In this document: piece by piece, positions 54,780 through 62,836 of the stretch
Position numbering within the stretch: position 1 is the first letter of the stretch
Layout of the letters: the number at the start of each line of letters is the position of its first letter
Source of the DNA: an uncultured Candidatus Melainabacteria bacterium
GTDB lineage: Bacteria; Cyanobacteriota; Vampirovibrionia; Gastranaerophilales; Gastranaerophilaceae
DNA length: 64,000 bases
NCBI GenBank assembly: GCA_947364235.1
Contig: CANARY010000005.1
Coordinates: 62,001-126,000, forward strand
Direction: 5' to 3'
Position numbers and translations under genes: made by a program
The notes under the pieces: generated by a model
Told to the model about the DNA's origin: nothing
The model's input: the letters and a program-made list of their open reading frames with translations, nothing else
Database searches by the model: none

Positions 54780-54799
54780 ATACTTTATATATACATAAG
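54780..54799 (+). promoter_or_regulatory. ATACTTTATATAT-N3-TAAG box upstream of the 67-aa gene
   Basis: The 20-mer is identical in its 13-base block and TAAG end to the box at 55162-55181. It ends 22 nt before ATG 54822 (20 nt in the other case). About 35 bp upstream is a poor match to the distal element (GTAACATTTCTTAACA, 54729-54744). Confidence 0.6.
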
Positions 54800-54821
54800 C
54801 ATTTAAGAAAAGGATTATATA

Positions 54822-55025
54822 ATGAACGAACAAGAATTAAACGCAGCAATGTCAGTTATAGCAGACCCAATTAAAAACGTTTATAAACTTGAAACCCGCC
54901 AAGATATCGAAGAAATTCAGAGAATCTGCAGAATTTTCGCTATTTCTGAAAAACAAGCTAACAAACACAAAATGCTTTCTATAAAGAATTTAGCAACTTT
55001 TAGATTAGTTTTAAGCAACAACTAA
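54822..55025 (+). CDS. Small hypothetical protein, 67 aa
   Basis: Not recognised. A soluble, helical, slightly basic protein (for example QDIEEIQRICRIFAISEKQANKHKM). It has an AAAGGA ribosome site, its own promoter-like box (54780-54799) and its own terminator, which together support a real gene. There is no export signal. Confidence 0.7.
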   Translation: MNEQELNAAMSVIADPIKNVYKLETRQDIEEIQRICRIFAISEKQANKHKMLSIKNLATFRLVLSNN

Positions 55026-55044
55026 TAATTAATATGATACATTT

Positions 55045-55075
55045 GAAGCGCCGTATGAAAATCATACGGCGCTTT
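55045..55075 (+). terminator. Terminator after the 67-aa gene
   Basis: A perfect 13-bp stem, AAGCGCCGTATGA / TCATACGGCGCTT, with a 3-nt loop, followed by TTCTT. It lies 20 nt after the stop codon. Confidence 0.85.
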
Positions 55076-55110
55076 CTTATCCTCAAACCAGTCAGCCGGC
55101 TCTATACATT

Positions 55111-55181
55111 TGTTAACTTTTGTAACAAATATATACCTTTTTGAAATTAGATATTTTTTAAATACTTTATATATGTGTAAG
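55111..55181 (+). promoter_or_regulatory. Bipartite promoter element of the 143-aa coiled-coil gene
   Basis: TGTTAACTTTTGTAACAA (55111-55128), a 33-bp gap, then ATACTTTATATATGTGTAAG (55162-55181), 20 nt before ATG 55202. The distal part differs from the 21760-21777 copy at one of 18 bases, and the proximal 13-base block is identical in both. Confidence 0.7.
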
Positions 55182-55201
55182 ATAACTAAAGGTATAGAAA
55201 G

Positions 55202-55633
55202 ATGGCTAACACAGCAGCATTATTGGGATCATTATTAAATACAAACGCTGATATAAATTATTATACTCAGCAGCAAATTTACTGGTCTGGTAAATATGAA
55301 GCTAACAGCGCAAAGTTATCAAAGCAGGTTAAAGCTGAAGAAAAATGGGAAAGCGCATTTGACTCTGCAATTGATAACACTAAGGAGCTTAGCTGCGGCG
55401 GTGTTAGAGTTAACAAAGACAATAAAAACGAGCAAATCGCAGATGCTTATGCTCACCAAAAAGTTAAACAATATAATGAAGAATTATCATTAGAACTTGC
55501 AGAGCTGGATGTTGAATACGATACAATGCAGCAAATGTACGAAACAATGCTTGAACAGCTAAGAGCACAAAAAGACGGTCAAAAAACAGCTACACAAAAC
55601 GCTGCTCAAGATACAGGCTTATTACAATCATAG
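55202..55633 (+). CDS. Coiled-coil protein, 143 aa
   Basis: Not recognised. The N-terminus (MANTAALLGSLLNTNADINYYTQQQIYWSGKYE-like region) is followed by a Lys/Glu-rich helical part and an acidic coiled coil (LELAELDVEYDTMQQMYETM) with a disordered Gln-rich tail. The coil-plus-tail ending recalls the 264-aa protein at 20881, with which it shares its promoter element. A modest AAAGG site precedes the ATG. No signal peptide or enzyme motif is visible. Confidence 0.75.
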   Translation: MANTAALLGSLLNTNADINYYTQQQIYWSGKYEANSAKLSKQVKAEEKWESAFDSAIDNTKELSCGGVRVNKDNKNEQIADAYAHQKVKQYNEELSLELAELDVEYDTMQQMYETMLEQLRAQKDGQKTATQNAAQDTGLLQS

Positions 55634-55660
55634 GTACAGAGGTAATTCAACATCTTATAA

Positions 55661-56482
55661 CTACAAATACACCTTTGACGCATTATACATTAAAGATGCA
55701 ATCGTCATCGGTCCAACCCCGCCGGGTACTGGCGATATATATTTCACAGTTGAAGAAACACAATCAAAATCTACATCACCGGTCAGTTTGCCGTTGGTAT
55801 CTCTAAATATACCAACGTCAATTACACAAGAATTTTTATTAACCATCTTACATCTTACAATCTTTTTACCCGCCGCAGATATTACAATATCAGCGGTTTT
55901 TATTTTGTCCTCAAGATTTTTTGTATGCGAATGCGCCATTGTAACAGTGGCATTACGTCTTAAAAGCATTTGTGCAACAGGCTTGCCTACAATATTTGAA
56001 CGCCCGATAACAACTGCGTCTGCGCCTTCAATTTGGATATTATATTCATCCAGAAGCATAATTATTCCTTGCGGAGTAGCCGGATAATAGTAAGGTTCTA
56101 GTCCGGTCACAAGCCTCCCGACATTTTCAGGAGTAAATCCATCGACATCTTTTTTAGGAGAAATTGCAGTTATAACTTTATTTTTATCAATATGCTCAGG
56201 AAGCGGCAGCTGGACAAGTATACCTGTCACATCTTTATCTTCATTAAGTTCAGTAATTTTATCAAGCAGTTCCTCTTCTGAAATAGTCGAAAGAAGCTCG
56301 ATTACAGTAGATTTAATCCCGACTTTTTCTGCTGCAAGTTTTTTGTTTCTCACATAAATACGGCTTGCAGGATTTTCTCCTACAAGAATTACTACAAGAT
56401 GCGGCTGTACAGCAAGCTGTTTAACGCGTTCTTCCACGCTTTCTAAAACCTTATTTGCCAAAGCTTTTCCGTCTAAAATCAT
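55661..56482 (-). CDS. folD: Methylenetetrahydrofolate dehydrogenase / cyclohydrolase
   Basis: Bifunctional enzyme interconverting 5,10-methylene-, methenyl- and 10-formyl-tetrahydrofolate. At about 273 aa it is standard. Motifs: the catalytic Lys in YVRNKKLAAEKVGI, VQLPLPEHI, the NADP loop VIGRSNIVGKPVAQML, and PVPGGVGPMTIASL. ATG 56482 is chosen with AGGAG upstream; its first base overlaps the stop of the CooC-like gene (TGATG). It could receive the one-carbon units released by the glycine cleavage system. Confidence 0.97.
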   Translation of the reverse strand: MILDGKALANKVLESVEERVKQLAVQPHLVVILVGENPASRIYVRNKKLAAEKVGIKSTVIELLSTISEEELLDKITELNEDKDVTGILVQLPLPEHIDKNKVITAISPKKDVDGFTPENVGRLVTGLEPYYYPATPQGIIMLLDEYNIQIEGADAVVIGRSNIVGKPVAQMLLRRNATVTMAHSHTKNLEDKIKTADIVISAAGKKIVRCKMVNKNSCVIDVGIFRDTNGKLTGDVDFDCVSSTVKYISPVPGGVGPMTIASLMYNASKVYL

Positions 56483-57234
56483 CAATTAATCTCCTGAGGA
56501 AGGTTTAATCTGTAATAAAACTGTTCAACAGCTTCTTTAACAACAGAAGAATTCCTATCAAGCCTGCCTTCTGAAAGTTTTTCATCGAAAGGAATTGAGC
56601 CTAATACATCAATTTCGGCTTCTAAAAGTTGATTTGATATTTCATTTAAATCTTCATTTTTAACTTTATTCAATACGATTCCAAGCTGTCCGCCTGCTGC
56701 ATATTTAGCAGAGAACTCTGCAATTCTTTTTGTCAAATGAATAGAATCTTCTGCCGGGTTAGTTACTATTAATGCAAGGTCAATATCAGTATCGACAAGC
56801 TGATTAAGATATTTCAAATCAAATTCGCAGTCAAATAAAACAAAATCATAGCGTTCTATTAAACGCTGGCAAGCATCATTTATTTGTGCTGTAATAGGAC
56901 ATCTGCAGTCTTTTGCTCCTACAAACCATGAAACAATTATATCTACGTTTTCTTCAAGAGATACAAGAATATCTTCCATTGCCCATTCAATATATTCATG
57001 TTTTGACATACCTTCAGGGATTCCAGTTTTATATTCATGTTTACCGCTTCTAATCCCATAAATTGTATTACGAATATCAAGTTTAAAAGAATGAGCAAGT
57101 TCACTTGATAAATCATTATCAAAAAGTAAAATTGATTTTTCTGGAAATTTTTCTTTTAAAATATTCAATAAAGCTTTAGTTATTGAAGTTTTTCCACTTC
57201 CGCTTTTTCCCGTAACCGCTATTTTTATAGTCAA
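56482..57234 (-). CDS. CooC/MinD-like P-loop ATPase
   Basis: A 250-aa SIMIBI-class ATPase. The P loop AVTGKSGSGKTSITKAL is at the N-terminus, and FVLFDCEFDLKYLNQLV and LALIVTNPAEDSIHLTKRI match the CooC/AcsF family, which loads nickel into CO dehydrogenase or related enzymes. It also keeps a CxC motif (C110-R-C112, in GAKDCRCPITAQI), the metal-binding site of characterised CooC. No CODH gene is in this window, so the client is unknown. It is translationally coupled to folD. Confidence 0.75.
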   Translation of the reverse strand: MTIKIAVTGKSGSGKTSITKALLNILKEKFPEKSILLFDNDLSSELAHSFKLDIRNTIYGIRSGKHEYKTGIPEGMSKHEYIEWAMEDILVSLEENVDIIVSWFVGAKDCRCPITAQINDACQRLIERYDFVLFDCEFDLKYLNQLVDTDIDLALIVTNPAEDSIHLTKRIAEFSAKYAAGGQLGIVLNKVKNEDLNEISNQLLEAEIDVLGSIPFDEKLSEGRLDRNSSVVKEAVEQFYYRLNLPQEIN

Positions 57235-57273
57235 AATTTAAATCCTCTTTTTCAAATTTTACCATAAACAAAA

Positions 57274-57297
57274 CACGGCAGTATTCATACTGCCGTG
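57274..57297 (-). terminator. Terminator after the NarL-type regulator gene
   Basis: A perfect 11-bp inverted repeat CACGGCAGTAT / ATACTGCCGTG with a tight loop; on the minus strand it is followed by TTTTGTTT. It separates the regulator transcript from the CooC-folD pair. Confidence 0.85.
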
Positions 57298-57325
57298 ATA
57301 ACATATTAAAAATTTTTAATTGCAG

Positions 57326-58012
57326 CTATACAAGTCCTTCTTTAACAGCTTTTACAGCAGCTTGGACTCTATCATTAACGCACATTTTTTGCAAAATAGA
57401 GCAAACGTGAGCTTTCGCTGTGTGAACACTTACAATAAGTTCTTTTGCAATCTCTGTATTACTTTTGCCTTCAACAAGATGCCTAAGAACTTCAAATTCT
57501 CTTTCTGTCAAAGGAACTCTTCCTTCTTCAGATGCTTTATCTTTTAAAATACCAATAGTTTCTTGTTTAGGAAAAGCATCCAAAACTTTTCTTGCAATCA
57601 CAGGGTCAAGCCAGCATACACCATTAGAAACATCGCGGATTACATCAGCCAGCTTTGACGGATCAATATCTTTTAAACAGTAAGCCATTGCACCTGAAGA
57701 TAAAGCTGCAATAACTTCTTCCTCTCTATCATGAGAAGTTAAAGCAATAACTTTAATGTCTTTATTCATTTCTTTAACTTTTACAGTTGCTTCAATCCCA
57801 TTCATGCCTGCAAGTCCTAAGTCCATAAGCACAATATCAGGACAATGCTGTTCAATCATTCTTAAACCGTCTGATGCATTATCGCTTTCTGCAACAACCT
57901 TAATGTCTTCATTAGAATTTAATGCGCAGCGTAATCCCACTCTTGTAAGCTTAAAATCCTCAATTATAATTACGCTAATAGTTTTCTTCTCTGCGCTTAC
58001 TGCTGTACTCAT
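57326..58012 (-). CDS. NarL/FixJ-family response regulator
   Basis: A 228-aa two-domain regulator. The receiver domain (about 12-130) has VIIIEDFK, the phospho-acceptor Asp in DIVLMDLGLAGMNG, ALTS and the Lys in CLKDIDP. The C-terminal LuxR-type helix-turn-helix (about 165-228) is LTEREFEVLRHLVEGKSNTEIAKEL. No cognate kinase is adjacent; the only intact one in the window is at 7518. An AGGAGG site precedes the ATG. It could be the protein that binds an element like that at 55111, but nothing here shows this. Confidence 0.95.
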   Translation of the reverse strand: MSTAVSAEKKTISVIIIEDFKLTRVGLRCALNSNEDIKVVAESDNASDGLRMIEQHCPDIVLMDLGLAGMNGIEATVKVKEMNKDIKVIALTSHDREEEVIAALSSGAMAYCLKDIDPSKLADVIRDVSNGVCWLDPVIARKVLDAFPKQETIGILKDKASEEGRVPLTEREFEVLRHLVEGKSNTEIAKELIVSVHTAKAHVCSILQKMCVNDRVQAAVKAVKEGLV

Positions 58013-58112
58013 CTCTATATCCTCCTATCGGGGTAGTATGTAATAGTTTGTTCCCCACAACTCCATTAAATAATACACCTAATTCAGAGTATATTAGCCG
58101 GTTAACTAATAT

Positions 58113-59381
58113 TTAGTACACATAATCTTCAATAAGCTCTATAACTTCACAAATCGAGTAATTATTCTCAGTTACAAAAATATTTTTTCCTGTCTTTTCA
58201 ATTACATAATCCAGAGAATTTCCATCTAAAAACAAGTTAGAATAAGGTTTTAACATTATTGCAGGTACTATAATATAATCAGCATCAATATCTTTAATCG
58301 CATTAATCAAATCTTCTGAAGTAATAAGCCCTGCAACAGTAATATTTTTACCCCAATAAGTTGATTGAACCGGATTTACAAGAATATCCAATCCTTCAAC
58401 CTTATTCAATTTTTCAGCAATATATTCAAAAGCCGATTTAGCTGCCACTGAACAAGCAAAAGCAATTTTTAAAGGTTTTATTTTTTCTGGAAGCTCAAAA
58501 GTATCAAAATCATCCATCAAAGACCTCAAAGAACCCACTCCGTCATCCAATTGCGAGAAATTACCGTAATATTGACTTTCAGGGATCATTACCCCGGCAA
58601 GAAGGAAAAATTCATCAGAACAGCATACTTTATCATAATTTGAAGCTATTTCAATTGTCTCTAAAGCAACTTTTTTATCTACGGTTGCCAATTCTTGTTC
58701 TCTAAACTGTGTAACTCCTACAGGCACAATAGCAACGGACAAAAGAGCATCTTCAAGAGTCGAAAGTTCATCTAAAGTACGCTTCAGCTCTTCGCCGTCA
58801 TTATACCCAGGACATAAAACAATTTGGGTATGAAATGGAATGTCATTATCTTTAAACCACCTTAAGTTGTCCATAATTTTAGCAGCATTTGGGTTTCGAA
58901 GCATTTTTACACGCAGCTCGGGATTGGTCGTATGCACAGATACATAAAATGGCCCTAAATGCAGTTGAGAAATACGTTCTTTATCCGCCTCCGTTAAATT
59001 TGTTGTAGTAATATATGTTCCCTGCAAATAAGAAAGCCTGTAATCATCATCTTTTACATAAAGCGTATCTCTAAGCCCTTTAGGCTGCTGCGCAACAAAA
59101 CAAAAAATACAGTTATTTAAACACGGTTTTACTTTATCAAAAACTGCACTCTCAAAAACAATACCTAAATCATCATCAAAATCTTTTTCCAGCTCAATTT
59201 CTTCAATTTCACCGTTCTTTTTTTGAATTTCTACTGTTATGAGCTCACTCTTACATAGATATCTATAGTCAATCATATCTTGCAGCTTTTCACCATCAAT
59301 TGAAAGCAGTATATCACCTTCTACAATTTCAAGCTCTTCTGCAATAGAACCAGATAAAACACTGCTAACCACGGCTGGCAT
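58113..59381 (-). CDS. DUF512 radical-SAM-like protein with PDZ
   Basis: A 422-aa protein of the cyanobacterial/Firmicute DUF512 family. An N-terminal PDZ-like domain (about 5-65, VVSSVLSGSIAEELEIVEGDILLSIDG-like) is followed by the Cys cluster CLNNCIFCFVAQQPKG (CxxxCxxC), RLSYLQGTYITTTNLTE, and the DUF512 C-terminal half. The CxxxCxxC implies an iron-sulfur radical SAM enzyme; the substrate is unknown. ATG 59381 has GGAGGG 8 nt upstream. It overlaps padR by 17 nt. Confidence 0.9.
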   Translation of the reverse strand: MPAVVSSVLSGSIAEELEIVEGDILLSIDGEKLQDMIDYRYLCKSELITVEIQKKNGEIEEIELEKDFDDDLGIVFESAVFDKVKPCLNNCIFCFVAQQPKGLRDTLYVKDDDYRLSYLQGTYITTTNLTEADKERISQLHLGPFYVSVHTTNPELRVKMLRNPNAAKIMDNLRWFKDNDIPFHTQIVLCPGYNDGEELKRTLDELSTLEDALLSVAIVPVGVTQFREQELATVDKKVALETIEIASNYDKVCCSDEFFLLAGVMIPESQYYGNFSQLDDGVGSLRSLMDDFDTFELPEKIKPLKIAFACSVAAKSAFEYIAEKLNKVEGLDILVNPVQSTYWGKNITVAGLITSEDLINAIKDIDADYIIVPAIMLKPYSNLFLDGNSLDYVIEKTGKNIFVTENNYSICEVIELIEDYVY

Positions 59382-59877
59382 GTTCAAAACCCTCCACAAG
59401 TGATATAAAATTCTTATATTCGCAAGTTAAATTATCAAAAACCATATTCGGAAAATATGACAGCTCCTTTGTTTTCATTATATTTTGTGTATCAATAAGC
59501 AAACTTTCTGCTTTCATTTTTAATAACTTAAATAATTCCTTCTGCATATCTTTATCTAAAACGTCAGCACAAGCTAGCTTAACACGGGCAGAAGTCAGAA
59601 ACTGCACAGGGTTTTCCATCGGAGGCAAGATAATCAATCGTTTAAGTTCAACAACACCTTCTTGAGTAATAGAATAAAATACTGACGGCCTGCCGCCTTT
59701 AGACATAGACTTTTGACTCTTAACAAAACCGGAATTTTCTAATCTTCTAAGAGCAGGCTTAATTGTTCCATAGCTGGGTGTGGTAAGCACAGAAAACTCT
59801 CCTCTAATCTCTTTTGATATTCCGTACATTGTCAAAACTTTTCTACTCAATTGAAATAAAATTAAAAGCTCTATCAT
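59365..59877 (-). CDS. PadR-family transcriptional regulator
   Basis: A 170-aa winged-helix regulator. The N-terminal PadR domain shows MYGISKEIR, PSYGTIKPALRRLENSGFVKSQ and GRPSVFYSITQEGVVELKRL. A C-terminal helical domain (about 90-170) likely dimerises and may bind an effector. Its start abuts the diguanylate cyclase stop (TAAATG), and its stop overlaps DUF512, so the three genes form one operon. Confidence 0.9.
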   Translation of the reverse strand: MIELLILFQLSRKVLTMYGISKEIRGEFSVLTTPSYGTIKPALRRLENSGFVKSQKSMSKGGRPSVFYSITQEGVVELKRLIILPPMENPVQFLTSARVKLACADVLDKDMQKELFKLLKMKAESLLIDTQNIMKTKELSYFPNMVFDNLTCEYKNFISLVEGFEHASRG

Positions 59878-61770
59878 TTATTCTGCATCATTCCTTACTA
59901 TACCAATAAACTCAAGAGCAAGTTTTTCGCTCCATTTGCGATTTCCTTCCTGTTCGATAAGCTCCAGAGCTTCATCTCTTGACATTGCTTCTCTATACGG
60001 CCGATTTTCAAGAAGCGCAAAATACGCATCTACAATTAAAATTATTTGAGATTCAACAGGAATTGCTTCACCAGCAAGTTTGTCAGGGTATCCTGTTCCA
60101 TTCCAGTTTTCATGATGCTTTTCAATTATAGGAATAACATCAACCACATTCGAAATCGGTTTTAAAATTTCTCTTGCCGCAATAATCGGATGCTGCTTAA
60201 TTGAAGCTTTATCTTCCTCAGTCAAAGGTTCTTTCTTTTGCAAAATTTCTTTAGGAAGCATTGTATTTCCTATATCATAAAGCAATATTGCAATTTTCAG
60301 CCTGTCAATAGCATCTTTTGATAAATCAAAACGCTTAGCTAAAGAAACAGCAAGTTCTACTTTTTGTTTTACAACCCCCGTAATATGTTCAGGGTTATAT
60401 GTAGCAACAAGAGTATCTGCAACTTGATAAAGCTTTTCATTATTTATATTCATTTCTTGAAGCTTTTGTATAAGAAGCTTAGAAGTTTCTTCTTCTAAAG
60501 GAATCCGATGTTTTGAGAGAATATCAACAAAAGTATTCACTGCAACTTCCTGCCAAGAAGTTTCGGAAGCCGGCTTTGCAATTGTAACACGGTTTCTTCC
60601 ATTTCTTTTAGACTCATACATAGCTCTATCAGTAATTTCCAATAGCTCGCTGATATCATCTGAATGCTCCAAATAAGTAGCAACCCCTAAACTTGCAGTA
60701 ATATGTCCGATTTTCTCAAGCTCTACAGCTTCAATCGCCTTTCTGATACGTTCTGCAGCTATACATCCGCCTGCAGAATCAACCCCCGGAAGCAAAAGGT
60801 TAAACTCCTCGCCGCCAAGCCTTGCTGCAATATCAATTGAACGCGCATTGTTTTTTAAAACTTCTGCAATCGCTTTAATCGCAATATCGCCGTAATTATG
60901 CCCGTAAACATCGTTTATTTGTTTCAAATGGTCTAAGTCTAAACCAATCACAGTAAATTTCTGGTTCTGGCGATCAGCACGAGTAGCTTCTTTTTTGATA
61001 AACTCTTCAAAATACCTTCGATTATATAACCCCGTCATCCCGTCAGTAATTGCCTGCTCTTTAACTGCCTGGAACAAATCTGCTATAGTAATCGAAAGCT
61101 CAATTTGTTTTGCAAAAAGACTGAGAAAATTCAACTCACTCCCGCTGACTCTCTCACGTGAAGAATAAACAACAAGTGAGCCGAAATGAGTCTGCTTGGA
61201 AGTTAACGGAACAAGAATGTAAGATTTCATATTTGAATCTTTTATAAATTCTTTTAATTTTTCGACCTCAAGCTCCGGCATAAAACCTTGAATAAGTTCT
61301 AATAAATTTGTTGACTGATAAATTTGATTTTTTTCAATTGTTTCCTTTAGTTCCTTTATATCAGGAAATTTCATTCTAAAATCAGTAATATTACAGTTAA
61401 ATTTCTTGTAAAATTTTTCATCCAAATCATCTCTTGAAGAAGCAACTATTTGAAGATATTTACCATCATTATCAGCTTTTTCATTAACAATAAAACTGTA
61501 CATATACCCCAGCTCTCCGCGAAGGCTGTTTACTATTGCATTCAAAACACTTGATAAGGGTTTTGAAGAATTCATCATATCCCAAATATGCTGCAACGTA
61601 AGCATCTGCCTGTTTGCACGGTCAAGCTCTCTTGTACGTATTTCAATTTCAGCTTCAAGCTTAGCATTAATCTCATAAACTTCAAGCAATGAAGGTTTAC
61701 CGGTCGTCACTGCCGAATCAACTTGATCTATTCGATTTTTAAACTTTCTTATATTATCAAAGAAACTCAA
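59878..61770 (-). CDS. GAF-GGDEF-HD-GYP-like cyclic-di-GMP protein
   Basis: A 630-aa signalling protein: coiled coil (30-65), a GAF-like domain (about 75-235), GGDEF (about 240-405), and an HD-GYP-like domain (about 430-625). The GGDEF site is intact (RLGGEEFNLL) with an RxxD inhibition site five residues before it (RSID). The HD-GYP half is degenerate: the metal-binding HDIGK motif reads YDIGN, although HHENWNGTGYP is retained. It probably makes, but does not hydrolyse, cyclic di-GMP. The start is TTG with an AAGGA site; no ATG is near. Confidence 0.9.
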   Translation of the reverse strand: MSFFDNIRKFKNRIDQVDSAVTTGKPSLLEVYEINAKLEAEIEIRTRELDRANRQMLTLQHIWDMMNSSKPLSSVLNAIVNSLRGELGYMYSFIVNEKADNDGKYLQIVASSRDDLDEKFYKKFNCNITDFRMKFPDIKELKETIEKNQIYQSTNLLELIQGFMPELEVEKLKEFIKDSNMKSYILVPLTSKQTHFGSLVVYSSRERVSGSELNFLSLFAKQIELSITIADLFQAVKEQAITDGMTGLYNRRYFEEFIKKEATRADRQNQKFTVIGLDLDHLKQINDVYGHNYGDIAIKAIAEVLKNNARSIDIAARLGGEEFNLLLPGVDSAGGCIAAERIRKAIEAVELEKIGHITASLGVATYLEHSDDISELLEITDRAMYESKRNGRNRVTIAKPASETSWQEVAVNTFVDILSKHRIPLEEETSKLLIQKLQEMNINNEKLYQVADTLVATYNPEHITGVVKQKVELAVSLAKRFDLSKDAIDRLKIAILLYDIGNTMLPKEILQKKEPLTEEDKASIKQHPIIAAREILKPISNVVDVIPIIEKHHENWNGTGYPDKLAGEAIPVESQIILIVDAYFALLENRPYREAMSRDEALELIEQEGNRKWSEKLALEFIGIVRNDAE

Positions 61771-61865
61771 TGAACTATCCTTAATTTAAAAATATTTCTA
61801 ATTATAGCACACTTTCAAGCATTATAATAGTAGCAAAAAAAAAGAAGAAAATAGACTTTTAAAAA

Positions 61866-61939
61866 ACCTCCTTGGCGGGAATTGAACCCACGGCCTTGGG
61901 CTTCGGAGACCCACGCTCTATCCAACTGAGCTACAAGGA
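61866..61939 (-). tRNA. tRNA-Arg (anticodon CCG)
   Basis: Minus-strand cloverleaf: acceptor CTCCTTG/CAAGGAG, D stem GCTC/GAGC, anticodon stem TGGGT/GCCCA with loop CTCCGAA (anticodon CCG), T arm GTGGG-TTCAATT-CCCGC. The 3' CCA is not encoded, unlike tRNA-Lys at 22880; a T run follows the discriminator G. Confidence 0.93.
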
Positions 61940-62002
61940 GATTTTAATATTATTTACATACAATCTTAACCCCAAATCTAATATTGGAGCCGAACCCCTT
62001 CC

Positions 62003-62836
62003 TTACTTACAGTCCAACCCCAAGTCCAAGGTCGGCGCTTTTGCAACAATTGCACTAGACGAAATTATATCAACGCCTGCAGCTGCTATGTCTTTAACCG
62101 TAGAAAGATTTACGTTGCCGCTTGCTTCAACAACAGCTTTGCCATTAATTAATTTAACACCTTCTGCCATTTGATCTAAAGTCATATTATCAAGCATAAT
62201 AATATCAACTCCGCAAGCAAGAGCTTCTTTTACCTGCTCCAGAGTGTCACATTCAACTTCAATCTTATGAGCGTGTGAAATATGCTGTTTTAATTTATTT
62301 ACAGCTTTGGTTAACGAACCTGCGTATTTAATATGGTTATCTTTTATCATTGCACAGTCCGCTAAATTAAACCTATGCAAGCTTCCTCCGCCTGTTTTTA
62401 CAGAGTATTTTTCAAATGCCCTAAATCCTGGAGTAGTTTTTCTTGTATCTACAATCTTAGCCTTATACTCACCAATAGCATTCTGATATTTATTAGTCTC
62501 AGTTGCAATTCCGCTCATACGCTGAATATAATTCAAAGCAGTACGCTCACCCATCAAAATATATCTTGCAGGCCCTGAGATATCCGCAATTTTATCACCT
62601 TTTTTTATCACATCGCCATCATTAAAATAAAACTTAATCTCAATTTTTGGAGAAAGAATTTTAAAAACTGCTTCAAAAACAGCCTTACCGCAGAAAATAC
62701 CATCAACTCTGGTATTTAATACACAACTCATCTTATCATCTTCTGAAGTTAAATAATCAGTAGTAATATCACCAAATCCAATGTCTTCCTGCAAAGCAGA
62801 CTTTACATGCTCTTCTATAAAAAAATTATTTAGCAT
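62003..62836 (-). CDS. nadC: Nicotinate-nucleotide pyrophosphorylase (carboxylating)
   Basis: Converts quinolinate and PRPP to nicotinate mononucleotide in NAD synthesis. The 277-aa protein has ALQEDIGFGDITTDYL, the substrate-binding ERTALNYIQRMSGIAT, DTRKTTPGFRAFEKYSVKTGGGSLHRFNL, and the late EVECDTLEQ and ASGNVNLSTV. The start overlaps the nadB end by 11 nt, so the two are coupled. nadA is not in the window. Confidence 0.97.
   Translation of the reverse strand: MLNNFFIEEHVKSALQEDIGFGDITTDYLTSEDDKMSCVLNTRVDGIFCGKAVFEAVFKILSPKIEIKFYFNDGDVIKKGDKIADISGPARYILMGERTALNYIQRMSGIATETNKYQNAIGEYKAKIVDTRKTTPGFRAFEKYSVKTGGGSLHRFNLADCAMIKDNHIKYAGSLTKAVNKLKQHISHAHKIEVECDTLEQVKEALACGVDIIMLDNMTLDQMAEGVKLINGKAVVEASGNVNLSTVKDIAAAGVDIISSSAIVAKAPTLDLGLDCK

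Noticed and set aside
61872-62174. Plus-strand open frame across tRNA-Arg and nadC
   Set aside because: It runs through the tRNA gene and antisense to nadC; both are certain.
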